Below the pieces are notes generated by a model. That model was not told the origin of the DNA and did not search any database. It saw only the letters and a list, made by a program, of their open reading frames with translations. 64,000 bases of DNA from Malaya genurostris (Eukaryota > Arthropoda > Insecta > Diptera > Culicidae), in assembly GCF_030247185.1 (NCBI RefSeq), contig NC_080571.1, positions 83,275,025-83,339,024 of the forward strand, in the 5' to 3' direction. Shown piece by piece: positions 10,660 to 23,309 of this stretch. A program made the translations under genes and the position numbers. Each line of letters begins with the position of its first letter. Within the stretch, counting starts at the first letter, position 1.

Positions 10660-11305
10660 ATCTGTACAAAACACGAAACGTTCTGGTGACTATTTTACCC
10701 CATTTCTCTATTTCATGATTTCTTATTGTAAAACGTCCTTAAATCTCGGTGTAACTTATTGGAAGCTTACTAAATCTAGATTATCTTATCGAAAAAAGTC
10801 TGTAGAATCGAATGCCAGAACTTATACTGGCCGCACGAAACGTTTTGGTGGCTATTTTACCCCAATTCCTCCAATATGTGAAATTTTCATCTAAATCACC
10901 CTTAAGTCTCAAGCGAACCACGTTGAAAGCATACGAAAACTATCTTATATTATGTAAAAAAAAGTCTGGAGAATCGAATGGAAGAACCTACACTGGTCGC
11001 ACGAATCGTTCTGGTGATTATTTTACCTCATTTCCTTCATTTTATGGTATTTTATTGTAAATCGGTCTTAAATCATGGTAAAACTCATTGGAAGTTTACT
11101 AAATCCAGGTTATTTTATAGAAAAAAATGCTGTAGAACCAAATGGAAGAACCTACACTGGCCGCACGAAACGTTCTGGTGACTATTTTACTCCATTTCTC
11201 CATTTCAAGATATCTTATTGTAAGTTGTCCTTAAATCTCGGTAAAATAGTCATCAAAACGTTTCGTGCGGCCAGTGTAGGTTCTTCCATTCGGTTCTACA
11301 AACTT
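10660..11305 (+). repeat. Tandem array of ~164-bp units ending in an inverted piece
   Basis: The block cacgaaacgttctggtgact recurs with small changes at 10672, 10834, 11000 and 11164, giving periods of 162, 166 and 164 bp. Other unit parts recur in step (ggaagcttactaaat, gtagaatcgaatg). At about 11247-11303 the reverse complement of the same block appears (aaaacgtttcgtgcggccag). Open frames of 67-167 codons here are translations of the repeat. Confidence 0.85.
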
Positions 11306-12077
11306 TTTTACATCAAATCAAGCTATTTCAGTAGACCGCACTCGATTGCTTTTCAAGTTACAGAACAAATACTACAGAAAACCCTAGATCTGCTGGGCAT
11401 TTGGGGTAAAACGAGCAGGATGGCGATTCGTGCGATAATTAAAAACCATTCCATTGAATTTCTTGGATTTTTTTTACATAAGAAGCACTCGTGTTTGTTT
11501 TCTTTTTTCCATGGTTCCCGATTTCTTTGCGGGTTTCCTAGGTTTTTTTTCCACTGGAACAATTCCAGGAATGAGTAGACGAAAAAGTGACAAATCAGAA
11601 TCGACCTTCTCCCATTTGGATGAAACTTTTCACATGGCTTCAGTATGGCAAACCATGCCTTTTGAAAAATGAAGAAGTTACAGCTAAAACAGTTTACGGG
11701 TCTCGTTGTAATTCGGAAACCGTTCATCGTACAAAAGTGGCGTCCAGGAAGAAATTGTAGGGAATCAAAGGGCTCTCTAAAAAAAATATACACTGAAAAA
11801 AAATTTGATTTTTTTCTCAATAATTTCAAAATGAACCAAAAAAATCAAATTAAAAAAAAATCAGGCTTTGATTTTTTTTGATAATTTTTATTTTAAATCT
11901 CTTATTAAAACCTACAGATTGATGGCTAACTCATCCGTGACTTTTGAAAAATGAAGAAGTTACAGCTCAAACAATTTACAGATATATTCGAAATTTCAAG
12001 TTCTCGTTGAAAGATAATCATTTAAACAGTAGAATTTAATTCTACAGGTTAAAGGCAATAAATTCGTTCATGATATA
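11306..12077. other. No gene; 38-bp direct repeat
   Basis: No coding family recognised; the overlapping 158- and 167-codon frames are on opposite strands and unlike known proteins. A direct repeat beginning cttttgaaaaatgaagaag occurs at 11658 and again at 11941, 282 bp apart. Confidence 0.5.
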
Positions 12078-12675
12078 CTTTCTTTTAAAAGTAGCTGTTC
12101 TTGAGATACTTGGATATTTAACTATAACACCATTTTTATATTTCCATCAATTGTTTATTTGCTTGCTATATCTACAATTATTACATGTACATGAATAATT
12201 CTTAATTACATTTAAGGTTTTATTTATGTCTGACGGAGCTGCCTCGCAGTACAAAAACAGAAAAAAATTTGCAAGTCTCTGTAAATTTGAATCAATGTAT
12301 AACATTGATGCTGGGTGCATGCAACATCTCACGGTAAAGGACCATGACCATGGCACGACGTGAAAGCTTGGCTAAACTACATGAGCACCCAATCACAACT
12401 GCAAAACAATCATATGAATGGGCAGAACAGAGACGTCGAGATGCATCAGTTCCGATTTCAGAAACCACAATCGTCACAAGACTGTATTCGAATGACGATG
12501 CACGTAGTACAACACAATTTTCAAAAACTTAAAACCTTAAATATAATTAAGAATTATTCATGTACACGTAATAATTGTAGATATAGCAGGCAAATAAACA
12601 ATTGATGGAAATATAAAAAATGGTGTTATAATAAAATATCCAAGTATCTCAAGAACAGCTACTTTTAGAAGAAAG
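12078..12675. mobile_element. Fold-back element with ~145-bp inverted arms
   Basis: The left arm 12078-12228 and right arm 12530-12675 are inverse copies with few mismatches, for example gtagctgttcttgagatact at 12091 against agtatctcaagaacagctac at 12643. The 300-bp interior is not repeated and holds a degraded coding fragment (separate entry). No clear target duplication was found. Confidence 0.8.
12229..12530 (+). pseudogene. Degraded fragment of an uncharacterised invertebrate protein family
   Basis: The plus strand reads MSDGAASQYKNRKKFASLCK (from about 12225). After a frame change it reads ATSHGKGP near 12315-12340, and then ARRESLAKLHEHPITTAKQS. I recall SDGA-QYKN and ATSHGKGPCDG motifs in uncharacterised invertebrate proteins often found next to transposons. 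That recollection should be checked. The fragment has a frameshift and a stop and cannot encode a product. Confidence 0.55.
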
Positions 12676-12714
12676 GAATTTTCACTTGTACGCTCTACAC
12701 AGCTCTTTTGAAAC

Positions 12715-12914
12715 ATTTGTTCACGATTGGATACGGTTTGTCATGACGTCACAAACGAACAAGCATTCATCCTTGACAGTTCAGCGGTACTGTTTTCAAA
12801 CAAGCTTAAACAAAAATCGAAGAACACATCTCAAACAATCATATTTACACTTTGCAACTAGTGACTTTCATTTAATAAATCTCACAAACAAACCGTATCC
12901 AATCGTGAACAAAT
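12715..12914. mobile_element. 200-bp MITE with 27-bp perfect TIRs
   Basis: The ends are 12715-12741 and 12888-12914, exact reverse complements, with core cacgattggatacggtttg. No coding capacity. Superfamily unknown, since no unambiguous target duplication is visible. Confidence 0.8.
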
Positions 12915-14049
12915 ATCTATTTAGGCGATACGGACCGTAAATGGTCTCATTCAATTTGTCAACAGATAAACCAAAAAATTTCTGTTTACAAACAGTACTG
13001 CTGGACTGTCAAAATGTGTTCATCCGATTGAGGTTAGCAGTGACGGTACAAAACCTAATACAGTTGACAGTAGTTGAGCAAAGTAAATGAATTAGAGCAA
13101 TGCCCCTGAAATAACATTTAAACATGTTCATATTGGCATTGAATATTTATTTTCCTAACCAAATGATGGCAGTAGATTTAGTAAGTTCTCTGAGCATTTT
13201 TAAATTAAGGTACGAAAGAGAGCCTAGCGAAAACCAAACGCACGCTTTGTTAATTTGTTTGCGGCAGCATTTCAAATTGTCAAAAGCCTTTCCTGCCCTT
13301 TCCCCCTTTTGTAGCCCTGGAGTCCAAAGCGCCGTTTTCACACAATATCAAATTCAATTTAGCTCAATTGGTAACTGTACGCTATTGAGTTAAGTGTAGT
13401 TAAGTGTGCACACAAGATGAAGCGTGGCTCATGTTGACGCTGCTGGACAATTTATTATCATGATGAGTTAGCGTTTAAAATGGAATCGAGATGCTGGGGG
13501 GCAATGTATGTGATACATAATCAATCAGTGGAATTTCTGTCCCGTCACGATGACAGAGTCTGTGTGCAAGTAATTGATTATTGAAAAAAGATTTGTTTTT
13601 GTAATTTCCGGTTATCTTTACTGTGTATATTGTATTGTACTATTTAAATAGTTTTTACATCTAAATAATTTAGAGTCTTTAAACGAATAATATACATGCG
13701 TTAAGTGCCTAACTAAAGTTAATGTTTCGAAATTAGGACATTTTGGTAGAATAGTTCTTAAGCAGATTGTAAAATTCAAACGCAGGAATATTTCGAGTTT
13801 TTCAAACGATACTTTTCTCTGCTTTTATCGTTGAAACAAAACTGAGCATCAATTTAAAGACTATAGATTCTTAAAGGAAATTGAGTTTTTGATCATCGAA
13901 AAATGTAAAATTTATACACAATTCCACTGAAATTCGGTGATAAAAACGTGTAGTAATGGGTGTGTTTTTTTTGCTATCGTAAAAAGACTCTCATAAGGAC
14001 ACTTTTTGTACTACTAAACACGGCAGTTGCTGCTTGCATCACTTTATCC
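12915..14049. other. 3' flank of ABCC gene 1
   Basis: No gene recognised. This stretch should contain the 3' UTR of the minus-strand transporter. One minus-strand AATAAA is visible (plus-strand tttatt within caatttattatcatg near 13452), about 600 nt past the stop, but use of this signal is not shown. A 64-codon minus-strand frame at 13147-13341 is unrecognised. Confidence 0.4.
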
Positions 14050-17000
14050 TCACTCTCTCACCGTTTCATCAAATTTCTGTTTGGCAATTTGAACCAGTCT
14101 TTCGGATTCTGCTGGTCCAGTCGCCAGGACCATTTCCTTGAAGACACCCACCGGCATCTGCAGTAGATCGTGCGGTAATCCGAACTCTATTGCTTCACCC
14201 GCATCCATCACCAGCACCCGGTCGGAGTCCATAATCGTATTCAAGCGATGGGCGATGGTGAGCACCGTGCAGTCTGCGAATTCGGCACGGATTGTTTCCT
14301 GTATAAGTCGATCGGTACTGAAAAGTAAAAACAATTCGTTAGTGTATATATTTATCATTTGGTTCGAAAACATTTTCGTGTTTACTTTGGGTCCACGTTG
14401 GCAGTAGCTTCATCTAACACCAGCACCCGGTTATTCCGAAGAATGGCACGTGCCAAACAAATTAGCTGCCTTTGGCCAACACTAAAATTAGATCCACCGG
14501 CCGCAACGGCTATTTGCAGACCATGGGGACCGCTGGCAATGTCCTTCAGTTCGACTTGTTCCAATGCGTTCCATAAATCAGCATCCGGGAAATCTTCGAA
14601 TGGATCTAAATTTCTTCGTAGCGTTCCAGAAAACAACACCGGGTCTTGAGGAATAATTGCGATCTTGGATCGTAGATTTTCCAGAGTGATATCGGCGGTA
14701 TTGACACTGTCAATCAGAATGTCGCCTTCGATCTGTGCCAGCCGAAATAGTGCACCAATCAGAGACGATTTGCCGGCACCGGTTCGGCCAACAATTCCGA
14801 TCTTTTCTTTTGGATTTATTTCAAAGTTCAAATTTTTCAATACCGGGTCAGCGCCCTCAAAGTATCGATAGGAAACATTTTTAAACTGAATTCGTCCCTT
14901 TTCAGGCCAATTGTTACTCAACGCTTTCGGCTGTTCCGGTTGCTTCTCCGGTTGCAAGTCACGATACTCCAGTAACCGTTCGACAGACATCATGAAATTC
15001 GCCACCTCAGCACTCTGTCGAATGCCCCATTGCATCATACCGGTCAGTGCCATCGACTGTGTGATGGCCAACCCAACTTGATCTCCCAGCAGGCCAGTCT
15101 CCAGCAAGAGAAAACTGAACACCACAATAAATACAAATACAAAACACAGCAAATCCAGGGCGAATCCGAACGCCGTGGAACTGGTGATGAACATGTAGAA
15201 CGAGGAAGTGTGAATATCCTGATGAGCATCGAATTCCCGGATCAGCTCAGTCTGTGCTTCGAAGGCACGAATGGTTGGCAGGCCGGCCAACGAGGCAGCT
15301 AAGTGTGAGAATACCGGTGAACGAGCTGTTGAAGGAGAGGGAAACAAGTTTACCGATTAGAATTCGATGTTATGTTTGATTGATTGACTCACTTATTCCC
15401 TCCAATCGTTTGATGTTTTTGGATGTCTTCAAATAGACCCGTCGTAGATAGATAAAAATGACCGCAAGAAACGCTAAGGGAACCAGAAGCATAGGATTCA
15501 CGATCACTGTCACCAGAATGGTGCCGATCATACTGAGAATGATTTGCGACGCATCGAGGATGGCTTTCGGTAACAGTTCATCAACTGAACCCATGTCCTT
15601 GGAGAACCGATTCAGAATACGCCCAGACGTGTTGGTATCGTAAAATCGCATCGGAGTCGAGACACAACCCTTGAACATACTGTCGTGTAGATTCTGGGAC
15701 GCTCGAACGGATGTCTTGTAGAAACTGATTGATCTGAGACGTTTTGAAGGACAGGAATTAGATGCTAGAATAAGTCTTGTGTTCGGATGATTTCTATTTT
15801 TACCTGAAGATTGCCAACAGGAATATACTCGTTACCAAGGCTCCATGAATTGCCATGCATGCCTCTGTACTTAACAATGATCCTCCATCTGCAACGGGAG
15901 GAACATCCTCGGGGCTAGATGAATTAGTTCGTTCAATTGTGGTTCCGTAGTCCCGTTGAAATATTCGTTGTTCCTCTTGAGATGTCCTGTAAAGAAAAAA
16001 AATCTGCGTTAAAATTGTTCTACATCCTTCAACAACTCGCATTTATTACCAAAACGAGACCCACAAATCTGCTCCGCTGGCGGCCACCTGAGTAGCTATG
16101 AACAACGTAAACAGTCCAAATAGTATCACAGGATTCGCTCCACTGCGAATATAATTCATCAGAACCGATCCTTGAACCGTTCCCTTCGAACTAAGCTCCA
16201 TATTTTCATTTACGTTTGGAGATTTTGATTTCTCTTCGTCGCTGATTTTATTCTTTGATTCTTCATCATCAGAGAGATCGTTGACGGAATGAAGCGAGGA
16301 TGTAAACGATTTCGAGGAAGCTCTTGAACCCCGCCGTTTATTCGAAGTCATAACTGAACTCTCACCATCGCCTATTTCCTCCTCCATTTTTTCCATCAAC
16401 TCAACAAAGTCGACTCCGTTTTGCGATAGATCATGTGGAGTACCTTGCATCGTTATTTTACCCTAGAAGAGACATGTGGGATAAACCATGAGACAAAAAC
16501 GTCAACGCAACTCACCTCATTCATCACGATGACCCAATCAGCTGCCTTCAGGAAGTGCACTTGATGCGTAACTAGAATTCGAGTAGCTTTAACTTTACCT
16601 AACCGTCCACGGGGCCCAATACAGATATCGAACAAGTGCCGACCGACGTGAGCATCCACGGCACTAAGCGGATCATCCATCAGAAATATATCGGCTCGGC
16701 GATAAACTGCACGGGCTAAACTGATTCTAGCTTTCTGCCCCCCGGACAGGGCAGCTCCTCGTTCGCCGATGATCGTTTTGTCTCCATCGGGAAGTTGCTC
16801 GAAATCTCGTACCAGAGCACATGCATTCACCACCGACTCGTAGCGCTCCTTTTCCATCGGATGTCCGAACAGAATGTTCTGCCGAACCGTCCCAGCGAAC
16901 ACCCACGGTTCCTGGCTGACGTAAACACATTTCCCATTGGTAACGATTGATCCCGATTCCAGCAGAAGCTCTTTCAGAATTGCTTGCAGTAAAGAGGACT

Positions 17001-18400
17001 TCCCGGCACCCACCGGTCCGATGACGCCAATTAGTATTCCTTTTCGGAAGTCGACATTGATATTCGAGAGTGTGGCCGTTTTCCACGATTCGTCATCTTC
17101 GTCAATGTGGTTTGCCGCATTCGCCTTTTTGCCATTCAATGCAGATCCATTTTTGGCATCAGACTTCGTAACCGGCCCATTTTGCCGTTTCACTGCACCC
17201 CATAGAGCTGTAACATTTCGCATTGAGATTGCAACGTTCGGGGGTAGTTGAGTTTCCGATTCAATCAATTTTACTTTTTCCGAACTGTCTCCGTTCAGGC
17301 CGAACTCCTCGTGGTAGTTCTGTTTCCAATTCTGAAGCATTTGATCTTTTTCTTCATATTCTAAAAAGCGCTGCAGTCTTTTCATTGCGACCAGTGCCTC
17401 AGCAATTTCCGCAATACCTCGCACGAACATAGCGGACATGGTATTGGCAAGGATGCTGAAATATGTTGCCACCACAAACACTTTGGCGGCCGTCATATCG
17501 TTTCCAAGCAGCGCCATAGCCATCATTGTACAGAACAAAGCGGTCCTGGTTGTGAACAGTAAAAACGTCATATAGAGAGCTCTAACGTAGGAACTCTTTC
17601 TGATGATTTTTAGTTCCATTCTCCGAGCCATCTGGATAATCTTAGCGAACGGCTTCTCCCAAGCGTACATCTTTATGACCTGTATTCCGGTAATAATCTC
17701 GTCCATCAGTCGAATTCTTTCATCCGTTCGCAGTGCCGTCTGGAAGCGGAACCGCGAAGTCAGCTTTCCGGTGTAGGATTGAATGGGCGTCACGATAAAT
17801 ATCACAATCATTCCGATCAAGCCGGCCAGGCCAATCTCCAGGTACAAAAGAACCCCAATAATAATGGTCAGCAACGGAGCCGACCACATCGAGTGGAGAA
17901 ACACGGACACAATATCGAACCGGTTGACGTCGTTGGACAGCAGATTGACGACCTTACCGGGAGCGGTGTCACCCAGTGCCGTACGTGACAGCCGCAAGGC
18001 TTTTCGGTAGATCACGCTACACATCGCGACCCGTACCTTCATGCCATTCTGGAAGCAACCGAGGATATACTGGTTGATTGTGATTGCGCTGACAATGTTC
18101 AGAATCACGATTGCACCAGCGTAATATAAAGCATTTTCGTATGTCACATCGCTATCCTTCCTGTGGAGTGGAGTTGGGAGAATTTGGTAAACAATGGCAT
18201 CGTCTTTTCTTTTTTTTCATTTAACGACATACCTAAAATATTGCAGTAGTAATCCAAGGAAAATAGGTTGCGACAGCCGGACTACGATGTCGTTGAAAAA
18301 TACGATGAACCCCAGGACGCTGTACTCCCACCAGAAAGTGTGGAAGATGGCCTTGATGAGACTCGGTCGGCCAGGGCTGTTCGTTTGGGCATACCATTTT
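14050..18400 (-). CDS. ABC transporter subfamily C (MRP4-like), exons 2-8
   Basis: Membrane exporter with two transmembrane domains and two nucleotide-binding domains, closest to MRP4/ABCC4 and fly lethal(2)03659. Exons by GT-AG borders in continuous frame: 18400-18233, 18160-16516, 16462-16050, 15986-15804, 15733-15393, 15325-14386, 14317-14050. With exon 1 they give about 1380 residues, the normal family length. NBD1: Walker A GPVGAGKSS (~499-507), signature LSGGQ (~589), Walker B IFLMDD, THQVHFL switch. NBD2: Walker A GRTGAGKSS (~1158-1166), variant signature FSVGQ (~1259), Walker B VLVLDE, IAHRLNT switch. An acidic/Ser-rich linker (SDDEESKNKISDEEKS) joins NBD1 to the second membrane domain. 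The long N-terminal TMD0 of MRP1-type proteins is absent, as in MRP4. No lesion was found; the substrate cannot be read from sequence. Confidence 0.93.
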
Positions 18401-18670
18401 CTGCGAATTGAAGAATTAAATTAAACGATTAGTGACTAGCTTTATCATACAGACTATAATTGTTGTGCAAAGTTCTAATACATCGTAAATTTACTGAGAA
18501 TTTTGGTGTATAAAAAGCAAAAGGCTACATGCCAAAACTGCTACCGATTCTCACTCTATGGGCAGCGAAAACGTGTGCCGCTTAAAATCCGCATACACAA
18601 AATTCATTCTCAAAAATTATAGTTTTTATCTGATTACCAATAAAATTTTCTCAACACTTGAAAAGACAAT

Positions 18671-18816
18671 CGCCCTTATTCTGAATAACGTCGTATCGTT
18701 TTTCGCTCGTATTTCATTTGTATTCCCCATAACGCTAGCAAAATCAAAGGTAGCTATGATTCAATCGAACCACATTCGATCGAAAAATCAATACGTCGTT
18801 ATTCAGAATAAGGGCG
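18671..18816. mobile_element. 146-bp MITE with ~35-bp TIRs
   Basis: Left end cgcccttattctgaataacg and right end cgttattcagaataagggcg are inverse copies over about 35 bp with three mismatches. AAT lies on both sides (acaat before, aataat after), possibly a 3-bp duplication. No coding capacity. Confidence 0.75.
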
Positions 18817-18864
18817 AATAATAGTTAATTTTGGAATTATTCATATATTTTATTACACCTTGAT

Positions 18865-19830
18865 ATTCGAATAATCTCACTAGGTTTTCTCGGAGATGGC
18901 TGAACCGATTTTGACAAACTTAGATTCAGATTTTGACAAACTTCAGATTCAGATGAAAGGTCTCGTGGTCCCATACGGAATTCCTGAATTTCATCTAGAT
19001 CCGACTTCCGGTTCCGGAGTTATAGGGTAAAGTGTGTTCAATATTGTACACCGTCACTTAAACCGGCGAAACAAAAAACGTAAAAAATTTCTAAACTGGT
19101 CTCAAAACTACACAAATCGATAGTCATTATCAGTAGGCAACTACACCAACCGATTCCGGCTATCCTGGTTCCCGGTATCCGGTTCCTGAAGTACCGGAAA
19201 TAGTGGTCATATCTACCAAAATAGATTTCACTCACTTTTCTCAGCGATGGTTTAACCGATTTTCACAAACTTAGATTCAAATGAAATGTCCTCCGGTCTA
19301 ATACGGAATTCCTGAATTTCATACGGATCCGACTTCCGGTTCCGGAGTTATAGGGTAAAGTGTGTTCAATATTGTACACCGCCACTTAAACCGGCGGAAC
19401 AAAAACCGTAAAAAATGTTATAAACTGGACTCTAAACCGTTATTCCCAACCTTATAGTCAATTGAAGGGTCTTATGGGCCTACCAAAACTTACTGCATAT
19501 TTTCGGATGCAACAAACATTTTAATCGTCATTTAGAGTGCATACTAGTAGAGTTTGTATGTCATGTTAGTTGGTGGCCGTACGAACCGACTTTAATTATA
19601 CCGGTTCTTGGGTTCCGGTGCCGAAAGTGCATATAATAGTGAACCCACTTCTTTTTCTTAAGGATGACCTACGCAATCGAAGCACTGTTTTATTCTGTAT
19701 GTTATGCATAAACAATCTCTTGGTTTCTTTCAAAAATCGAAGAGAAAAATTTTGAATAGAATACCACAATATTATATGTACTTGAGAAAGACTTACACCA
19801 CTAGGTGGATTAAAACAGGTTTTTATAAAC
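18865..19830 (-). repeat. Dispersed ~120-bp unit family, reverse copy
   Basis: Three inverted units (cttccggttccggagttata at 19006 and 19330) with ggctgaaccgattttgacaa blocks. It ends at about 19795-19820 in the family terminus accactaggtggattaaaac. The repeats of gtgtgttcaatattgtacac at 19031 and 19360 confirm the tandem unit, here about 330 bp long. Confidence 0.75.
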
Positions 19831-19869
19831 ATTTATAAATAAAAAATAGGTATAGGATTCGTACAAACT

Positions 19870-20452
19870 TCAGAAAAAAAAATTGAGGGCCGAGTGTCAT
19901 ATACCAATCGATTCAGCTCGACAAACTAAGCAAATGTCCGTGTGTGTATGTGTGTGTCTGTATGTGTGTTGTCAACAATAAGGTCGAGGTCTCAGATATG
20001 ACCGATTTTGATCAAACAAGTCGCAAATGAAAGGTCACCCCGTTACCCTGAACGCTATTGGATGGATTTGAGATCGGATGTTTATTTTTTTAGTTATACG
20101 AAGTTTTATGTCAAAATTTTCAGTTTTTTGACAATATCTGTCACAACCTTGAAAGCAAAATGTGTTTCTAAACTTCGATTCCGCACGTTGATTGCTATGC
20201 AACAAGTTTTAGATTGTTAAATCCATTTTTAACGGAGATATTTTTGATCTTCCCTTATTCCAGTAGTAGGAGTTTTACCCGCTTGATGATAAAGCTTCAA
20301 TACTGTGTTATGCAATTGTTTCTTAGCACCTAAAAGACTATGTACATCACCATTTTTCATGACGTTTCGTTTTTTAGCACGGTTCGTTTTTGGCAACATA
20401 ATCGTTCGAACATGACATGTGTATTAGAAAAATGACAGTATTCTCAAATTCA
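19870..20452 (+). repeat. Second dispersed repeat family, left part
   Basis: Related to but distinct from the main family: it has ccaatcgattcagctcgaca and a gtgtgtatgtgtgtgtctg tract, then acggttcgtttttgacaa-like and ataatcgttcgaacatgaca blocks. The last two recur at 24513-24560. The copy is interrupted at 20462 by the nested LINE and continues at 23531. Confidence 0.65.
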
Positions 20453-20639
20453 AAACAATTTAATTTATTTATTTTATTTAAAAGATATTTCGATTCAGGA
20501 CTATTTGCGTACAAGCTTTACGTGACCGAATTAACCGATTTTTTTAAATTGCAATTAGTTGCTGTAGATGCGCCTTGTTGTACATTGGTTGCAGTTGCTG
20601 GTTGGTTTGATAGTGAAACAGGAGGACTGCGCTGACTAG

Positions 20640-21160
20640 ATTTCGTTGTTGAACGGTAGACCTTGTCTTTAGTTTAAGATGTCCTTTTCGCAGTTTCAGT
20701 GCAAGGTTTACCGTAGTACCGCAGGTTGTTCACAAAACTGACATGTAACCAGCTGATTTTCATAGGTAATGAGCGTTTTACACGGATGTGTCCCAGCTTG
20801 ACCACAAATGATGTAAGATGGAATTGCCTTACGTAGTTGCATACGTACCTCTCGTACGCCATTCCGGATGCCGGGGAAAATATTCCGCCATACTTCTCTT
20901 TCGATGGAAAGAACTTCACCGAACTGCGACATGATTTCCCGAACGCACTGATCGCTGGTCTGCGGGGGAAGGTCATGCACGCGTACTTGTATGGCATTGT
21001 CCACCATGTGCACAGGAATTTTGTATTTAATGTTGTCACATTCAACGCTGTGCACCTCGTTGTTAACCGAAGCGAATGCAATTGCATCGCTTTCAAGTTT
21101 AAAGATAATGTACACACAGTTAGACGCCTTGTTGAATTGAATCTCACTTACATTAGTAGC
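20640..21160 (-). pseudogene. ORF1 remnant, main part
   Basis: The frame over 20708-21115 reads IKYKIPVHMVDNAIQVRVHD and NIFPGIRNGVREVRMQLRKA, about 60% identical by eye to the ORF1 at 4902-5912. The zinc knuckle region CQFCEQPA retains both first Cys (unlike the other copy, which has Trp), but a frameshift separates it from YGKPC. The low-complexity C-terminal region is almost completely deleted before the 3' tail. Confidence 0.75.
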
Positions 21161-21383
21161 GTTTATATAATTATATATAATTATAATAAGTTCGAATTTT
21201 TTGCATGATAAAAAGTATCATTCGAACAACATTTTGTAATTTTTTCGTGGAAAAATATTGAGAAATAAGTCGGTGAAGAGGTATTTTTGAGAACGCTTCT
21301 TAAAAATCATGATTTGCGGTGTCCACTGTATCTCAGCGCAGACTGGTAAAAAGTCAACAAATCAAAGCAGCATATATAGAGTA

Positions 21384-22674
21384 ACAGTTCGGCTGAAAAG
21401 TTCGTATCGTTTAATAGAAACACACATTTTTTTGCCAAAATTCGTTTTTATTATTCAACATAATTGCCATCATAGGCGATACAGCGATTATAGCGATCTT
21501 CCAACTTTTCGATACCATTTTTGTAGTACGATTTGTCCTTTGCCTCAAAATAGGCCTCAGTTCAGCGATTATCTCTTCATTGCTTCTAAATTTTTTACCA
21601 GCGAGCATTCTCTTGAGGTCTGAGAACAAGAAAAAGTCACTGGGGGCCAAATCTGGAGAATACGGTGGATGAGGGAGCAATTCGAAGCCCAATTCGTTCA
21701 ATTTCAGCATGGTTTTCATCGACTTGTGACACGGTGCATTGTCTTGATGAAACAAAACTTTTTTCTTCTTCAAATGAGGCCGTTTTTTTTAATTTTCGTC
21801 CTTCAAACGCTCTAATAACGCTATATAATAGTCACTGTTGATGGTTTTTCCCTTTTCAAGGTAGTCGATGAAAATTATACCATGCGAATCCCAAAATATA
21901 GACGCCATAACCTTACCGACCGATTGTTGTGTCTTTCCACGCTTTGGGTTCGGTTCATCGCGTGCAGTCCACTCAGCTGACTGTCGATTGGACTCCGGAG
22001 TGAAGTGATGGAGCCATGTTTCGTCCATTGCTATATATCGACGAAAAAAATCGGTTTTATTTCGATATAACAGCTCCAAACACTGCTCAGAATTATCAAT
22101 TTGTTGTTGTTTTTGATCGATTGTGAGCTCACGCGGCACCCATTTTGCATAAAGCTTTCTCATATCCAAATATTCGTGAATAATATGTCCAACACGTTCC
22201 TTTGATATCTTTAGGGTGTCAGCTATCTCGATCAACTTCACTTTACGGTCATTGAAAATCATTTTGTGGATTTTTTTCACGTTTTCATCGGTAACAGCCT
22301 CTTTTGGACGTCCACTGCGTTCATCGTCTTCGGTGCTCATATGACCAGTACGAAATTTTGCAAACCACTTACGAATTGTTGCTTCGCCCGGTGCAGAGTC
22401 TGGATAACACTCATCAAGCCATTTTTGGTATCGGCGGCACTTTTTTTCATCAAAAAGTAGTGTTTCATCAACACACAAAATTCCTTTTTTTCCATTTTTT
22501 TCACAATAACAAAAGTAGCTTCACTCAAAATGCAATATCTCACAAACTAATAATCAGATAGCTGTCAAATTTATACACGTATCTTTTGAAGGTTGGTACT
22601 AACTGAAAATGGTATGGATTTAATTCTAGTGGCGCCCTCTCATAGAAACGATACGAACTTTTCAGCCGATCTGT
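21384..22674 (-). mobile_element. mariner element 1, TA duplication
   Basis: 1291 bp with ~28-bp TIRs (ggctgaaaagttcgtatcgt at the left, its inverse acgatacgaacttttcagcc at the right). The target TA is present on both sides at 21382-21383 and 22675-22676. It sits inside repeat R2. Confidence 0.92.
21451..22495 (-). pseudogene. mariner transposase (D34D), three lesions
   Basis: Full-length mariner transposase layout. The N-terminal helix-turn-helix region starts MEKKEFCVLMKHYFLMKKSA; next come WVPRELT and the first Asp block MDETWLHHFTPESNRQ. The second Asp is in FHQDNAPCHKS and the third in SPDLAPSDFFLF, 34 residues apart. All three catalytic Asp are kept. Breaks: a frameshift around 22430, an in-frame TAA at 21789-21791, and a frameshift near 21560 that alters the last ~40 residues. 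The element could be moved in trans but not make its own enzyme. Confidence 0.9.
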
Positions 22675-23309
22675 TAAAAGTTTTTCTATACCCCAACGTT
22701 TCTGTTTGATTTTTTTTTAATGTTTTGAATTTTTGGTGGTTGTTCAAAGTGAAAACTACGATTTTTCAGGAAAAAATTCGCCTTTTTGTAGCTGTAAAAC
22801 CTCCCCAAAGTAACAAACAAGGAAAAGGAAAACGTTGGGGTCTGGTTTTTTATATGTAGAAAGTGTGTGCAAAATTTGAAAAAAATTGGTTCAGTAGTTT
22901 TCGAATGACGATGGACACGGACTTTCAAAACCTGCTTACGAGAAAAACGCGTTCAAAGTTTGTTGTCTATAAAATCAATGGAAACTATTTATTACTCAAG
23001 GGAGGCCTTAGGGTCTAACATTTTCACAAAATCATATTTTTTTTGTATTCTTTTATAATGAAACATTTCAAGAATGTTTTGTCAAGTTTTTAAGTCGATC
23101 GAAGCAGAAATCTTGGACCTGTGTGCCGAGCTCTTATTGCTTCGCAGTATGAGATAAGCAAAGATAAAGGCCCATAACTTGCCGAGTTTTTCTCCGATAG
23201 GCTTGAAAATTTCACAGAAGATTCTTGTAATGTTTTATTATGAGAAAATACAAAGAAAATAATAAATGATTTTTCAAAAGTGTTAGACCCTACTCCCCTC
23301 TTAAGTAAG

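Larger units (their letters stand above)
21195..23299. mobile_element. TIR repeat family R2, copy 1 (split by mariner)
   Basis: Matches 25034-25267 plus 28818-30319 over most of its length, for example ggaaaatattgagaaataag, tgtatctcagcgcaga and aaaactacgatttttcagg, ending gtgttagaccctactcccc. The other copy begins ggggtagggtctaa, the inverse of that end, so the family has TIRs GGGGTAGGGTC. The left end of this copy is truncated or too diverged to place exactly. No coding capacity. Confidence 0.65.

Noticed and set aside
7304..11300. CRISPR-like array
   Set aside because: The repeats are a microsatellite and ~164-bp tandem units without spacers, in eukaryotic DNA.
10812..11578. Overlapping frames of 67-167 codons with similar N-termini
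   Set aside because: The similarity comes from the 164-bp tandem repeat; no protein family match.
13960..18010. Plus-strand frames across the ABCC exons
   Set aside because: Antisense of well-supported transporter exons with Walker and signature motifs.
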